DNA of 7,039 nucleotides from Prolixibacteraceae bacterium (GCA_016931875.1 JAFGDX010000353.1:1-7039); one strand, 5' to 3'; positions 1 to 7,039 are shown, counted from the stretch's first letter. Notes: generated from the letters alone by a model not told the origin. Translations and numbers: made by a program.

Positions 1-1
1 C

Positions 2-1897
2 GAAGTGTTTTATATCTCCGACCCGGCACTCGGATTACTTGAGTACAACCGGAATGAATTTGTAAAATGCTGGGCAAGTACAAAACAGGAAGGCGCTCCG
101 GCAGGTATTGCGCTTTTGCTTGCTCCCACGGCCGATTTTTATAAGGAAGAAGGCGAGCAGGTAAACAAAACCGGCTTCAGGTATTTGTTTTCCTACCTTA
201 AACCTTACCGTAAATTAATTATACAACTCATTCTGGGATTCCTCACCGGGAGTTTGCTTAGTCTTCTTTTGCCGTTTTTAACCCAGGCCATTGTTGATGT
301 GGGGATAACTACCAACAACCTCAATTTTATTGTGTTGGTGCTGGTGGCGCAACTGGTTTTAACAGTTAGCCAAACCGCCGTGGGGTTTATCCGCAGCTGG
401 ATTATGTTGCATACCAGCACCCGGATAAGCATTTCGCTGATCTCCGATTTTTTGATTAAACTGATGAAGCTGCCCATTCGTTTTTTCGACACCAAAATGA
501 TTGGCGACCTCCGCCAGCGTATCGATGACAACCAGCGAATCCAGTCTTTTCTTACCGGAAACCTGATCAGCATGTCGTTCGGCATTTTTATTTTTATCAT
601 TTACAGTTTTGTAATGGCCTACTACGACTGGATGATTTTGCTGATATTTTATATTGGCAGTGCGTTGTATGTGGGTTGGATTATGCTCTTTCTTAAAAAG
701 AGAAAAGAATTGGACTACAAACGTTTTAATGTTGCAGCAGCCAATCAAAGCAACGTTTACCAGTTAATTACCGGAATGCAGGAAATAAAACTGAACAATT
801 GCGAAAAACAAAAACGGTGGGAGTGGGAGCGCATCCAGGCCCGGCTTTTCAGGGTAAGTGTAAAAGGATTAATGCTGAGTCAGAATCAGCAGGCAGGTTC
901 CGCATTTATTAACCAGGCTAAAAATATTTTGATTTCGTTTATTGCTGCCAAAGCAGTGGTGGAAGGAAATATGACACTGGGGATGATGATGGCCGTTCAA
1001 TATATTATCGGGCAGTTAAACAGCCCTATCAACGAATTTATTGGTTTTATACAGGCCGGGCAGGATGCCAAAATCAGTCTGGAACGCCTGGGGGAAATCC
1101 ATAACAGGGAAGAGGAAGAGCAACCAGGCATCGAGAAAAATTATGAATTGCCGGCAAACAGGACTATCTCCATAAAAAATCTTTCATTTCACTACGAAGG
1201 GCCAAAATCGCCACGCGTGCTCAATAATATTAATCTTGAAATCCCGGAAAATAAAATCACAGCTATAGTTGGGGCCAGCGGAAGCGGTAAAACCACGCTG
1301 ATTAAACTTTTGCTTGGTTTTTATCCGCCCAATGAAGGGAACATTGAAGTAGGTGGTATTAACCTTTTGCAATTCAATATGGAAATGTGGCGGAAACATT
1401 GCGGAACGGTTATGCAGGACGGGTTTGTATTTTCGGATACCATTGCAAACAACATTGCGATTGGCGACGAATTAACCGACCGTGAAAAACTTTTTAAAGC
1501 TGTAAATGCAGCAAATATTGCCGATTATGTTGAAAATCTTCCGTTGCGCTACAATACAAAAATAGGGCAGGAAGGGGTTGGATTAAGCCAGGGGCAGAAA
1601 CAACGTATTTTAATAGCCCGGGCTATTTACAAAAATCCCGGATTTTTATTTTTTGATGAAGCCACCAATTCGCTCGATGCCAACAATGAAAAAGTGATTC
1701 TTGAAAATCTGAATGACTTTTTCAGGGGGAAAACCGTTGTTACAGTGGCACACCGGTTAAGCACAGTGAAAAATGCACACCAGATTGTGGTACTCGATAA
1801 AGGACAGGTGGTTGAAGTGGGGACCCACGATGAGTTGTCGCAAAAAAAAGGTGCATATTATGAGTTAGTAAAAAATCAACTGGAACTGGGAAATTGA
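2..1897 (+). CDS. Peptidase-containing ABC transporter (C39 peptidase/permease/ATPase), 5' end missing
   Basis: Inner-membrane exporter that, in its family (PCAT/bacteriocin-type), cleaves a double-glycine leader from a small peptide and pumps the product out using ATP. The reading frame is already open at base 2, so the gene starts upstream; the GTG at 5 is not a credible start. Counting that GTG codon as residue 1, the first ~50 residues are the tail of a C39 peptidase domain: D6 in the 'SDPA' motif is the expected third member of the Cys-His-Asp triad, and 'GIALLL' follows at 34-39. A six-helix-type membrane domain covers about 70-360. The ATPase domain covers about 390-625, with Walker A GASGSGKT (423-430), Q-loop Q471, signature LSQGQ (527-531), Walker B ending D551-E552 and H-loop H583. 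All ATPase motifs are intact. The HlyD-like gene begins one base after the stop, implying a shared transcript and coupled translation. The substrate is unknown. Confidence 0.93.
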   Translation, partial: EVFYISDPALGLLEYNRNEFVKCWASTKQEGAPAGIALLLAPTADFYKEEGEQVNKTGFRYLFSYLKPYRKLIIQLILGFLTGSLLSLLLPFLTQAIVDVGITTNNLNFIVLVLVAQLVLTVSQTAVGFIRSWIMLHTSTRISISLISDFLIKLMKLPIRFFDTKMIGDLRQRIDDNQRIQSFLTGNLISMSFGIFIFIIYSFVMAYYDWMILLIFYIGSALYVGWIMLFLKKRKELDYKRFNVAAANQSNVYQLITGMQEIKLNNCEKQKRWEWERIQARLFRVSVKGLMLSQNQQAGSAFINQAKNILISFIAAKAVVEGNMTLGMMMAVQYIIGQLNSPINEFIGFIQAGQDAKISLERLGEIHNREEEEQPGIEKNYELPANRTISIKNLSFHYEGPKSPRVLNNINLEIPENKITAIVGASGSGKTTLIKLLLGFYPPNEGNIEVGGINLLQFNMEMWRKHCGTVMQDGFVFSDTIANNIAIGDELTDREKLFKAVNAANIADYVENLPLRYNTKIGQEGVGLSQGQKQRILIARAIYKNPGFLFFDEATNSLDANNEKVILENLNDFFRGKTVVTVAHRLSTVKNAHQIVVLDKGQVVEVGTHDELSQKKGAYYELVKNQLELGN

Positions 1898-1898
1898 A

Positions 1899-3209
1899 AT
1901 GGCAGATATAGACAAAATAGAAATCAGGTCGGAGGAAGTACAGGAGATTATGGGGACTCCTCCGGAATGGATCATCAGACGCGGGATCAGCATTATTTTC
2001 CTGGTTATTTTTGTGTTGCTGGGAGGCAGTTATTTTTACAAATATCCGGATATTATTAAAGCGCGGGTTACCATTTTGTCAGAAAATCCTCCGGTTTCTA
2101 TCGTAGCGCGCGCCGATGGAAAAATTGATAAATTATTTATTCAGGACAAACAGGTGGTTGACTCTGGTACTATTTTGGGAATCATTGAAAATCCCGCCAG
2201 TTATGAAGATGTTTACGCCCTCATCAACGAAATGGATTCCATTCTGCCTTTTTTCGAAAACACTGAAAAATTTAACAACCTGGAATTCAATCAGGAATAC
2301 AGCCTTGGGCAGTATCATTCCTTTTATTCCTCCTTTGTAAACCAATTGGAGGAATACCAAACCTTTCTCAAATATAACCCCAATAAGCAGCGGATTCAAT
2401 CCCTGGAAAAACAGGTGCTGGATTACCGCAATTTTTTTGAAAAGTCAAGGGAACAGATTGTTGTATTAAGAGAAGACTATGAATTGTCGTTTAATCAGTT
2501 TTATCGTGATTCACTGCTTTTTGCCAAAAAAGTAATGTCGGATGTTGAGCTCGAGAAATCGAAAGCAGCCATGCTAAAACAAAAATACAACTACCAGAAT
2601 GCAATGACCAATCTGGCCAGTACTCAAATTACAATGAACCAGTTACAGCAACAAATTGCTGAGCAAAACATGTCAATTGTTGAAACTGAAAAAAAGATGC
2701 TGGCCACCTTAAAAGAACGTTTTGATAACCTGGTAAATCAACTGAAACTTTGGGAACAAACCTTTGTTTTAAAAACGCCCATATCAGGCACAATCACATT
2801 TACAAACATCTGGAGTGAAAATCAGTTTGTGTCGCAGGGAGATATCGTTTTTACGGTTGTGCCTGATGAAAGCATAAAAATTGTTGGCAGGGCATTAATT
2901 CCGGTACTGGGTGCAGGTAAGGTTGAAAAAGAGCAGCGTGTAAATATAAAATTAGACAATTATCCGTACATGGAATACGGATTGCTGGAAGGGAAAGTAA
3001 AAAATATATCCATGGTACCTGTAACCACCGAGCAGGGAGGCTATTACACCGCAGAGATTGAACTGCAAAACAACCTGGTTACCAATTACAAAAGAGAACT
3101 CCCCTTTAATCAGGAAATGCAGGGAACTGCCGAAATCATTACAAAAGACCGCCGTTTAATCGAACGTTTAATACAACCACTCGTTTCCATTTTTAGAGAA
3201 AGGGTATAA
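1899..3209 (+). CDS. HlyD-family periplasmic adaptor (membrane fusion protein)
   Basis: Periplasmic adaptor of a type I secretion system, expected to link the preceding ABC transporter to a TolC-like outer-membrane channel. The 436-residue protein has a short cytoplasmic N-terminus with charged residues and one uncleaved membrane anchor at about 29-47. The first half of a lipoyl/biotinyl-like domain follows at about 66-97 ('ARADGKIDKLFI'). A long Gln/Glu/Lys-rich region, probably a coiled-coil hairpin, spans about 150-285. The second lipoyl half starts at about 291 ('LKTPISGTITF'), and a beta-barrel region runs to about 420. This order is typical of HlyD proteins, and the length is close to the family norm. 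The ATG lies one base after the upstream stop. No outer-membrane partner gene follows; it must be upstream of the window or elsewhere. The assignment to family is firm; the cargo cannot be told. Confidence 0.92.
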   Translation: MADIDKIEIRSEEVQEIMGTPPEWIIRRGISIIFLVIFVLLGGSYFYKYPDIIKARVTILSENPPVSIVARADGKIDKLFIQDKQVVDSGTILGIIENPASYEDVYALINEMDSILPFFENTEKFNNLEFNQEYSLGQYHSFYSSFVNQLEEYQTFLKYNPNKQRIQSLEKQVLDYRNFFEKSREQIVVLREDYELSFNQFYRDSLLFAKKVMSDVELEKSKAAMLKQKYNYQNAMTNLASTQITMNQLQQQIAEQNMSIVETEKKMLATLKERFDNLVNQLKLWEQTFVLKTPISGTITFTNIWSENQFVSQGDIVFTVVPDESIKIVGRALIPVLGAGKVEKEQRVNIKLDNYPYMEYGLLEGKVKNISMVPVTTEQGGYYTAEIELQNNLVTNYKRELPFNQEMQGTAEIITKDRRLIERLIQPLVSIFRERV

Positions 3210-3286
3210 GTTCCCCGTTTGTTTTATAAATCCAGTAAAAGTCAATTGGTTTCAATCTTAATTTTTGGAAAAAAGAAGTAAATTTT

Positions 3287-3317
3287 TATTGTTCTTAAAT
3301 AAGAATTTGTACTTTTG
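3287..3317 (+). promoter_or_regulatory. Promoter-like site P1 upstream of rpsL (Bacteroidota type)
   Basis: TATTG at 3287-3291, an 18-base spacer, then TACTTTTG at 3310-3317. The second box fits the Bacteroidota -7 consensus TAnnTTTG, and the first resembles the -33 TTG/TTTG box. The predicted start would be near 3322-3324, giving a leader of about 118 bases before rpsL. That start coincides with the first bases of a hairpin, so RNA from P1 may end early. Not shown experimentally. Confidence 0.6.
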
Positions 3318-3322
3318 CGTGC

Positions 3323-3370
3323 CGTTTTAAGGGGGTGCTGTGCATTTTTCCCTCGAAACGTATTGTTTTT
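3323..3370 (+). terminator. Hairpin plus T-rich run: candidate terminator or attenuator
   Basis: CGTTTTAAGGG (3323-3333) can pair with CCCTCGAAACG (3350-3360): one G-U wobble and one A-C mismatch, nine Watson-Crick pairs, and two more G-U pairs possible at the top. TGC/GCA (3336-3338/3342-3344) may close a small apical loop. The stem is followed by TATTGTTTTT (3361-3370), eight T in ten bases. It lies 113 bases after the HlyD-gene stop, so it could end the export operon. It also lies right after the predicted P1 start, so it could attenuate P1 transcripts. Its T-rich run contains the -33 box of P2. Confidence 0.5.
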
Positions 3371-3391
3371 AAGGATTTTTGCATACTTTTG
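3361..3391 (+). promoter_or_regulatory. Promoter-like site P2, likely main promoter of the str-S10 operon
   Basis: TATTG at 3361-3365, an 18-base spacer and TACTTTTG at 3384-3391 match P1 in both boxes and in spacing. The start is predicted near 3396-3398, which gives a leader of about 44 bases to the rpsL ATG. Because it lies beyond the hairpin, it is the simplest source of full-length ribosomal mRNA. The bases after the -7 box (GCAGTCCGTTTT) also resemble those after P1. Confidence 0.68.
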
Positions 3392-3440
3392 CAGTCCGTT
3401 TTTTGAAAAAGTATTATTAACGTTATAAAAACAGGTATTT

Positions 3441-3815
3441 ATGCCAACTATTCAACAGTTAGTTCGAAAAGGAAGACAAACTAAGGTGGAGAAAAGTAAA
3501 TCTCCTGCTTTAGATTCATGCCCGCAACGTCGCGGCGTATGCGTGCGTGTTTATACCACTACACCCAAAAAACCAAACTCAGCCATGCGGAAAGTGGCCA
3601 GGGTGCGGTTAACCAATGGTAAAGAGGTAAACGCGTATATTCCGGGCGAAGGACACAACCTGCAGGAACACTCCATCGTTTTGGTGCGTGGCGGCAGGGT
3701 GAAAGATTTACCGGGTGTTCGTTATCACCTTATCCGTGGGGCTTTAGACACCGCAGGTGTGGAAGGCCGTTTGCAGCGTCGTTCAAAATATGGTGCAAAA
3801 CGACCCAAGAAATAA
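3441..3815 (+). CDS. rpsL: 30S ribosomal protein S12
   Basis: S12 of the small subunit, located at the decoding centre and needed for translational accuracy. The 124-residue protein is full length and highly conserved from '[12 protein letters not shown]' to the basic end 'KYGAKRPKK'. The key segment '[10 protein letters not shown]' carries K43, and '[11 protein letters not shown]' carries K88, D89 and P91. These lysines are the classical streptomycin-resistance positions, and both have the sensitive-type residue. D89 is the residue that RimO methylthiolates in other bacteria. 'CPQRRGVC' (27-34) is typical of bacterial S12. The gene opens the str operon behind two promoter-like sites. The start is supported by the conserved N-terminus; there is no strong Shine-Dalgarno sequence, only a weak AGG about nine bases upstream. 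Confidence 0.99.
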   Translation: MPTIQQLVRKGRQTKVEKSKSPALDSCPQRRGVCVRVYTTTPKKPNSAMRKVARVRLTNGKEVNAYIPGEGHNLQEHSIVLVRGGRVKDLPGVRYHLIRGALDTAGVEGRLQRRSKYGAKRPKK

Positions 3816-3854
3816 AAATTTAATTCAGTAGTAAACAACGTTATTTGCAGTGGT

Positions 3855-3923
3855 TTGGTTGAGTAAGTGATTCTCTTCAAATGTCTTCCGGAGAAAAGCT
3901 GAAGACCGCCTACGGGCAACCAA
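3855..3923 (+). promoter_or_regulatory. Structured rpsL-rpsG intercistronic RNA, candidate S7 feedback site
   Basis: Most of the 134-base spacer can fold. TTGGTTG (3855-3861) and CAACCAA (3917-3923) form a perfect 7-base outer inverted repeat. Inside it, GTCTTC (3883-3888) pairs perfectly with GAAGAC (3901-3906). GCC-TACG-GGC (3908-3917) makes a short hairpin with a cUACGg tetraloop, sharing only base 3917 with the outer stem. The result resembles a multi-branch junction ending about 26 bases before the rpsG start. In E. coli, S7 represses translation from the spacer between these same two genes by mimicking its 16S rRNA site. Whether that applies here is inference; I could not align it convincingly to 16S rRNA by eye. 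Confidence 0.42.
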
Positions 3924-3949
3924 TTTAAATAACACTTAAAAGTTTTAAA

Positions 3950-4426
3950 ATGAGAAAGACGAAACCAAAAAAGCGAATTTTGCTTCCGGACCCAAAATTT
4001 AATGATGTTTTGGTAACCCGGTTTGTCAATGATTTAATGGTGGACGGTAAAAAATCAACCGCCTATGCCATTTTCTACCAAACACTGGATCTGGTGGAGA
4101 AACGTGTGAAAGACACCGAGCTTTCACCACTGGAAGTCTGGAAAAAAGCATTGGAAAACATTACACCCGCTGTGGAAGTAAAAAGCCGTCGTGTAGGTGG
4201 TGCAACCTTCCAGGTGCCAATGGAAATCAGACCTGAAAGAAAAAATTCAATCAGTATTAAAAATATGATTTTGTTTGCCCGGAAACGTTCGGGGAAATCA
4301 ATGGCCGATAAATTATCAGCAGAAATTGTAGCTGCTTTTAATGAAGAAGGCGGTGCTTTCAAAAAGAAAGAAGACACGCACAGAATGGCCGAAGCAAACC
4401 GTGCGTTTGCACATTTCAGATTTTAG
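3950..4426 (+). CDS. rpsG: 30S ribosomal protein S7
   Basis: S7 binds the 3' major domain of 16S rRNA, starts assembly of the 30S head and contacts the E site. The 158-residue protein is of usual length. It shows the basic N-terminal arm '[10 protein letters not shown]', the conserved '[20 protein letters not shown]' helix region (about 22-41), the beta-hairpin segment '[19 protein letters not shown]' and the conserved C-terminus '[14 protein letters not shown]'. No feature is missing. It follows rpsL after a structured 134-base spacer and precedes fusA by 68 bases. In E. coli S7 is the autogenous repressor of this operon. The ATG is preceded by an A/T-rich stretch with no Shine-Dalgarno sequence. 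Confidence 0.99.
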   Translation: MRKTKPKKRILLPDPKFNDVLVTRFVNDLMVDGKKSTAYAIFYQTLDLVEKRVKDTELSPLEVWKKALENITPAVEVKSRRVGGATFQVPMEIRPERKNSISIKNMILFARKRSGKSMADKLSAEIVAAFNEEGGAFKKKEDTHRMAEANRAFAHFRF

Positions 4427-4488
4427 TTTAGAAAATGGTATAGTTTAGTTTGAAGGATTGGTAAAATAATAGGATTTAGAAAATTGGT
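4427..4488. repeat. Imperfect short direct repeat in the rpsG-fusA spacer
   Basis: TTTAGAAAATGGT (4427-4439), immediately after the rpsG stop, recurs as TTTAGAAAATTGGT (4475-4488) just before fusA, with one inserted T. Copies are 48 bases apart and bracket most of the 68-base spacer. The region is very A/T-rich, so chance or local slippage is a fair explanation and no function is evident. Confidence 0.3.
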
Positions 4489-4494
4489 TAAAAA

Positions 4495-6609
4495 ATGGCT
4501 AAACAAGATCTGAAAAATACAAGGAACATTGGCATTATGGCGCACATCGATGCGGGTAAAACCACGGTATCAGAGCGAATTCTCTTTTACACGGGATTAA
4601 CACACCGTATTGGTGAAGTTCACGATGGTGCTGCCACAATGGACTGGATGGAGCAGGAGCAGGAAAGAGGGATAACCATCACCTCGGCTGCTACCACTAC
4701 TTTCTGGAAATACAAAGATGTTGAACACAAAATCAACATTATCGATACTCCCGGACACGTTGATTTCACTGTTGAAGTTGAACGTTCGCTTCGTGTGTTG
4801 GATGGAGCAGTTGCATTGTATTGCGCGGTTAGCGGCGTCGAAGCCCAATCGGAAACCGTTTGGCGGCAAGCTGAAAAATACGGCGTTCCAAGAATCGCCT
4901 TTGTAAATAAAATGGACCGTCAGGGAGCCGATTTCTTTAATGTGTACAACGACATCAAAGAAAAATTAGGGGCCAACCCGGTTCCGGTTCAGATTCCGAT
5001 TGGAGCTGAAGAAAAATTCGAAGGTGTTATCGACCTGATCGAAATGAAAGCAGTTCGTTGGTTCGATGATGAAAACATGGGAACCAATTACAGCCTGGAA
5101 GAAATTCCGGCCGATTTAATGGAACTGGCCGAGGAATGGAAAGAAAAATTAGTGGAATCGGTTGCTGAAGTAGATGATGCAATCATGGAACGGTATTTTG
5201 AAGACCCGGATTCCATTACCAAAGAAGAAATGCTGGCAGTAATTCGGCGGGCTACCATCGACGGGGTGATTATCCCGATGATGTGTGGATCAGCCTTCAA
5301 AAACAAAGGCGTGCAGCGTTTGCTCGATGCTGTTTGTGCATTCCTTCCAAGCCCGATTGATAAAGGCCAGGTAAGCGGTATTAATCCGTACACTGAAAAA
5401 GAAGTTCATCATACGGCTGATGTTGATGAGCCTTTAGTTGCACTTGCTTTCAAAATTGCAACCGACCCGTTTGTTGGAAGGTTGGCCTATATTAGGGTTT
5501 ATTCAGGTAAAATTGAATCTGGTTCGCAGGTATTAAATTCACGGACCGATAAAAAGGAACGGATTTCGCGTTTGTACCAGATGCACTCCAATAAACAAAA
5601 TCCGAAAGATGTAATTGAAGCGGGCGATATTTGCGCAGCCGTTGGGTTTAAAGATATTCGTACAGGCGATACACTTTGCGATATTAAGCACCCGATTGTA
5701 CTGGAAAGTATGGATTTTCCGGAACCGGTTATTGGTATTGCTGTTGAACCAAAATCACAAAAAGATTTGGATCGTCTTGGAAACGGACTGGCCAAACTGG
5801 CCGAAGAAGACCCGACTTTCAAGGTAAATACCGACCCGGATTCAGGCCAAACCGTAATTCGGGGAATGGGCGAACTTCACCTTGAAATCCTGATCGACCG
5901 ATTGAGACGCGAATTTAAGGTTGAATGCAACCAGGGAGCACCCCAGGTGGCATACAAAGAAGCAATCAGTCAGCCGGTTGAATTACGCGAAGTATTCAAA
6001 AAACAAACCGGTGGCCGTGGAAAATTTGCCGATATCAGTGTAAAAGTTGAACCGGCGGATGAAGGAGTGCATGGTTTGCAGTTTATTGATGAAGTAAAAG
6101 GAGGAAGAATTCCGCGTGAATACATTCCGTCGGTAGAAAAAGGCTTTAAAGATGCATTGTCAAACGGGCCGCTCGCCGGTTTTCCGGTCGACAGCCTCAA
6201 GGTTACGTTGCTTGACGGCTCTTTTCACCCCGTGGATTCCGATCAGTTATCATTTGAAATATGTGCGAGACAAGCATTTAAAAGTGCTGCATCAAAAGCA
6301 GGGCCTAAATTGCTTGAACCGATTATGAAACTGGAGATTGTTACTCCTGAAGAATATATGGGCGATATTATTGGCGACCTCAACCGTCGCAGGGGAGATA
6401 TTGCCGGAATGGAAACCAAAGGCGGTGCAAAAGTACTTAATGCAAAAGTTCCGTTGTCCGAGCAATTTGGTTATGTAACGGTATTGCGTACTTTATCATC
6501 CGGGCGCGCTACTTCATCAATGGAGTTTAGCCACTACCAGGAAGTGCCAAAACAACTGGCAGAAAAAGTACTTGAAAATGTACAGGGAAGAGTTGATTTA
6601 TTAAAATAA
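4495..6609 (+). CDS. fusA: Translation elongation factor G
   Basis: Cytoplasmic GTPase that drives translocation of tRNA and mRNA on the ribosome and helps recycle ribosomes. The 704-residue protein has all GTPase motifs: G1 AHIDAGKT (16-23), switch I/G2 RGITIT (58-63), G3 DTPGH (84-88), G4 NKMD (138-141) and G5 'GSA' (265-267). Domain II begins near 315, domain III near 409 ('[18 protein letters not shown]'), domain IV near 483 and domain V near 606 ('[20 protein letters not shown]'). The domain IV tip carries H578 in 'FHPVDSD', the histidine position that reaches the decoding centre. With complete G motifs it is the canonical factor, not a divergent GTPase-defective paralogue. It is followed by rpsJ after only 20 bases, with no tuf gene between. 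The start is set by the conserved '[19 protein letters not shown]' N-terminus. Confidence 0.99.
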   Translation: MAKQDLKNTRNIGIMAHIDAGKTTVSERILFYTGLTHRIGEVHDGAATMDWMEQEQERGITITSAATTTFWKYKDVEHKINIIDTPGHVDFTVEVERSLRVLDGAVALYCAVSGVEAQSETVWRQAEKYGVPRIAFVNKMDRQGADFFNVYNDIKEKLGANPVPVQIPIGAEEKFEGVIDLIEMKAVRWFDDENMGTNYSLEEIPADLMELAEEWKEKLVESVAEVDDAIMERYFEDPDSITKEEMLAVIRRATIDGVIIPMMCGSAFKNKGVQRLLDAVCAFLPSPIDKGQVSGINPYTEKEVHHTADVDEPLVALAFKIATDPFVGRLAYIRVYSGKIESGSQVLNSRTDKKERISRLYQMHSNKQNPKDVIEAGDICAAVGFKDIRTGDTLCDIKHPIVLESMDFPEPVIGIAVEPKSQKDLDRLGNGLAKLAEEDPTFKVNTDPDSGQTVIRGMGELHLEILIDRLRREFKVECNQGAPQVAYKEAISQPVELREVFKKQTGGRGKFADISVKVEPADEGVHGLQFIDEVKGGRIPREYIPSVEKGFKDALSNGPLAGFPVDSLKVTLLDGSFHPVDSDQLSFEICARQAFKSAASKAGPKLLEPIMKLEIVTPEEYMGDIIGDLNRRRGDIAGMETKGGAKVLNAKVPLSEQFGYVTVLRTLSSGRATSSMEFSHYQEVPKQLAEKVLENVQGRVDLLK

Positions 6610-6629
6610 TTTATAACAATTTTCTCATT

Positions 6630-6935
6630 ATGAGTCAAAAGATCAGGATTAAGCTTAAATCGTACGATCACAACCTTGTTGACAAGTCGGCTGAGAAGAT
6701 CGTTAAAACGGTAAAAACTACCGGTGCTGTTGTAAGTGGTCCAATTCCGCTGCCAACCCACAGAAGGGTTTTTACAGTTTTGCGTTCCACTTTCGTAAAT
6801 AAAAAATCGAGAGAGCAGTTTCAGTTGTCGTCATACAAACGTTTGATTGATATTTACAGCTCTACCGCAAAAACAATTGACGCCTTAATGAAGCTGGAAT
6901 TACCCAGTGGCGTAGAAGTAGAAATTAAAGTTTGA
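6630..6935 (+). CDS. rpsJ: 30S ribosomal protein S10 (NusE)
   Basis: S10 is a late-binding protein of the 30S head. As NusE it pairs with NusB in rRNA antitermination and can contact NusG to couple transcription with translation. The 101-residue protein is full length, with '[10 protein letters not shown]' at the N-terminus, the conserved 'GPIPLPT' turn (37-43), the basic loop around '[10 protein letters not shown]' (55-64) that extends into the 30S head, and the closing '[11 protein letters not shown]'. It begins the S10 part of the joined str-S10 operon, 20 bases after fusA and 20 bases before rplC. There is no Shine-Dalgarno sequence in the short A/T-rich leader. Confidence 0.99.
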   Translation: MSQKIRIKLKSYDHNLVDKSAEKIVKTVKTTGAVVSGPIPLPTHRRVFTVLRSTFVNKKSREQFQLSSYKRLIDIYSSTAKTIDALMKLELPSGVEVEIKV

Positions 6936-6955
6936 TAATTAAAAAGTAGTCGAAA

Positions 6956-7039
6956 ATGGCTGGTATTATTGGAAAAAAAATCGGAATGACATCCGTATTC
7001 AGTGTTGAGGGGAAAAACATCCCATGCACTGTGATTGAG
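6956..7039 (+). CDS. rplC: 50S ribosomal protein L3, N-terminal 28 codons only
   Basis: L3 is an early-assembly protein of the large subunit, lying near the peptidyl-transferase centre. The visible 28 codons run from ATG at 6956 and start '[16 protein letters not shown]', continuing to 'IPCTVIE'; 'GKKIGMT' followed by 'VTVIE'-like sequence is the hallmark of the L3 N-terminus. The frame is open to the window edge, so the gene is cut by the window and not broken. Its place after rpsJ is the standard S10-operon order. Confidence 0.96.
   Translation, partial: MAGIIGKKIGMTSVFSVEGKNIPCTVIE

Noticed and set aside
5..7. GTG codon as the start of the ABC transporter gene
   Set aside because: The frame is open upstream to the window edge, and the first residues match the interior of a C39 peptidase domain, so the true start lies outside the window.
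205..748. Reverse-strand open frames of about 130 codons within the ABC transporter gene
   Set aside because: They lie wholly inside a strongly conserved gene and show no recognisable domain, so they are treated as antisense shadows.
3231..3250. Possible small hairpin CCAGT/ATTGG just after the HlyD gene as its terminator
   Set aside because: Only five pairs including a G-U, with no clean T-run directly after; the hairpin at 3323-3360 is much stronger.
3210..3440. Hidden small peptide gene (double-glycine precursor) in the non-coding region
   Set aside because: No short frame with a plausible leader and GG site was seen; the region is better explained by promoters and a hairpin.
3441..3815. 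Streptomycin-resistance substitutions in S12
   Set aside because: K43, K88 and P91 are all the usual wild-type residues.
4075..4377. Reverse-strand 100-codon open frame inside rpsG (and similar ones inside fusA)
   Set aside because: They mirror conserved ribosomal and EF-G codons, are low in recognisable protein features and have no promoter-like lead.
4446..4452. TAGTTTG as a separate fusA promoter
   Set aside because: It is one base short of TAnnTTTG and has no TTG-type box about 18-20 bases upstream.

Overview
The window looks like chromosomal DNA from a member of the Bacteroidota, probably of the Bacteroidales/Marinilabiliales type. The evidence is fourfold. The ribosomal proteins and EF-G have Bacteroidota-like sequences. 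fusA is followed directly by rpsJ with no tuf between them. The promoter-like sites match the Bacteroidota pattern (-33 TTG-type box, -7 box TAnnTTTG). Start codons mostly have A/T-rich leaders without a Shine-Dalgarno sequence. The lineage is inferred from these features, not from a database match. All real genes are on the + strand.

Left part (1-3209): two tightly coupled genes of a peptide-export system. The first is the 3' portion of a peptidase-containing ABC transporter (the end of a C39 peptidase domain, a membrane domain and an ATPase domain). After a 1-base gap comes an HlyD-type periplasmic adaptor. Such pairs usually cut the double-glycine leader from a small peptide and export it through a TolC-like outer-membrane channel. 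Neither the peptide precursor nor the outer-membrane protein is in the window.

Middle (3210-3440): a 231-base non-coding stretch. It holds two near-identical promoter-like sites exactly 74 bases apart (TATTG-N18-TACTTTTGC). Between them lies a hairpin followed by a T-rich run, whose T-rich run overlaps the -33 box of the second promoter. The layout suggests that the export operon ends here and that the ribosomal operon starts mainly from the second promoter, with possible attenuation of the first.

Right part (3441-7039): the joined str-S10 operon, rpsL (S12), rpsG (S7), fusA (EF-G), rpsJ (S10) and the first 28 codons of rplC (L3). The 134-base rpsL-rpsG spacer contains nested inverted repeats and a cUACGg tetraloop hairpin. 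It is a reasonable candidate for an S7 feedback-control element like the one known at this place in E. coli.

I found no clearly new biological system. The core genes look intact and ordinary. The most interesting signals are in the two non-coding regions and in the position of a peptide exporter directly upstream of rpsL.
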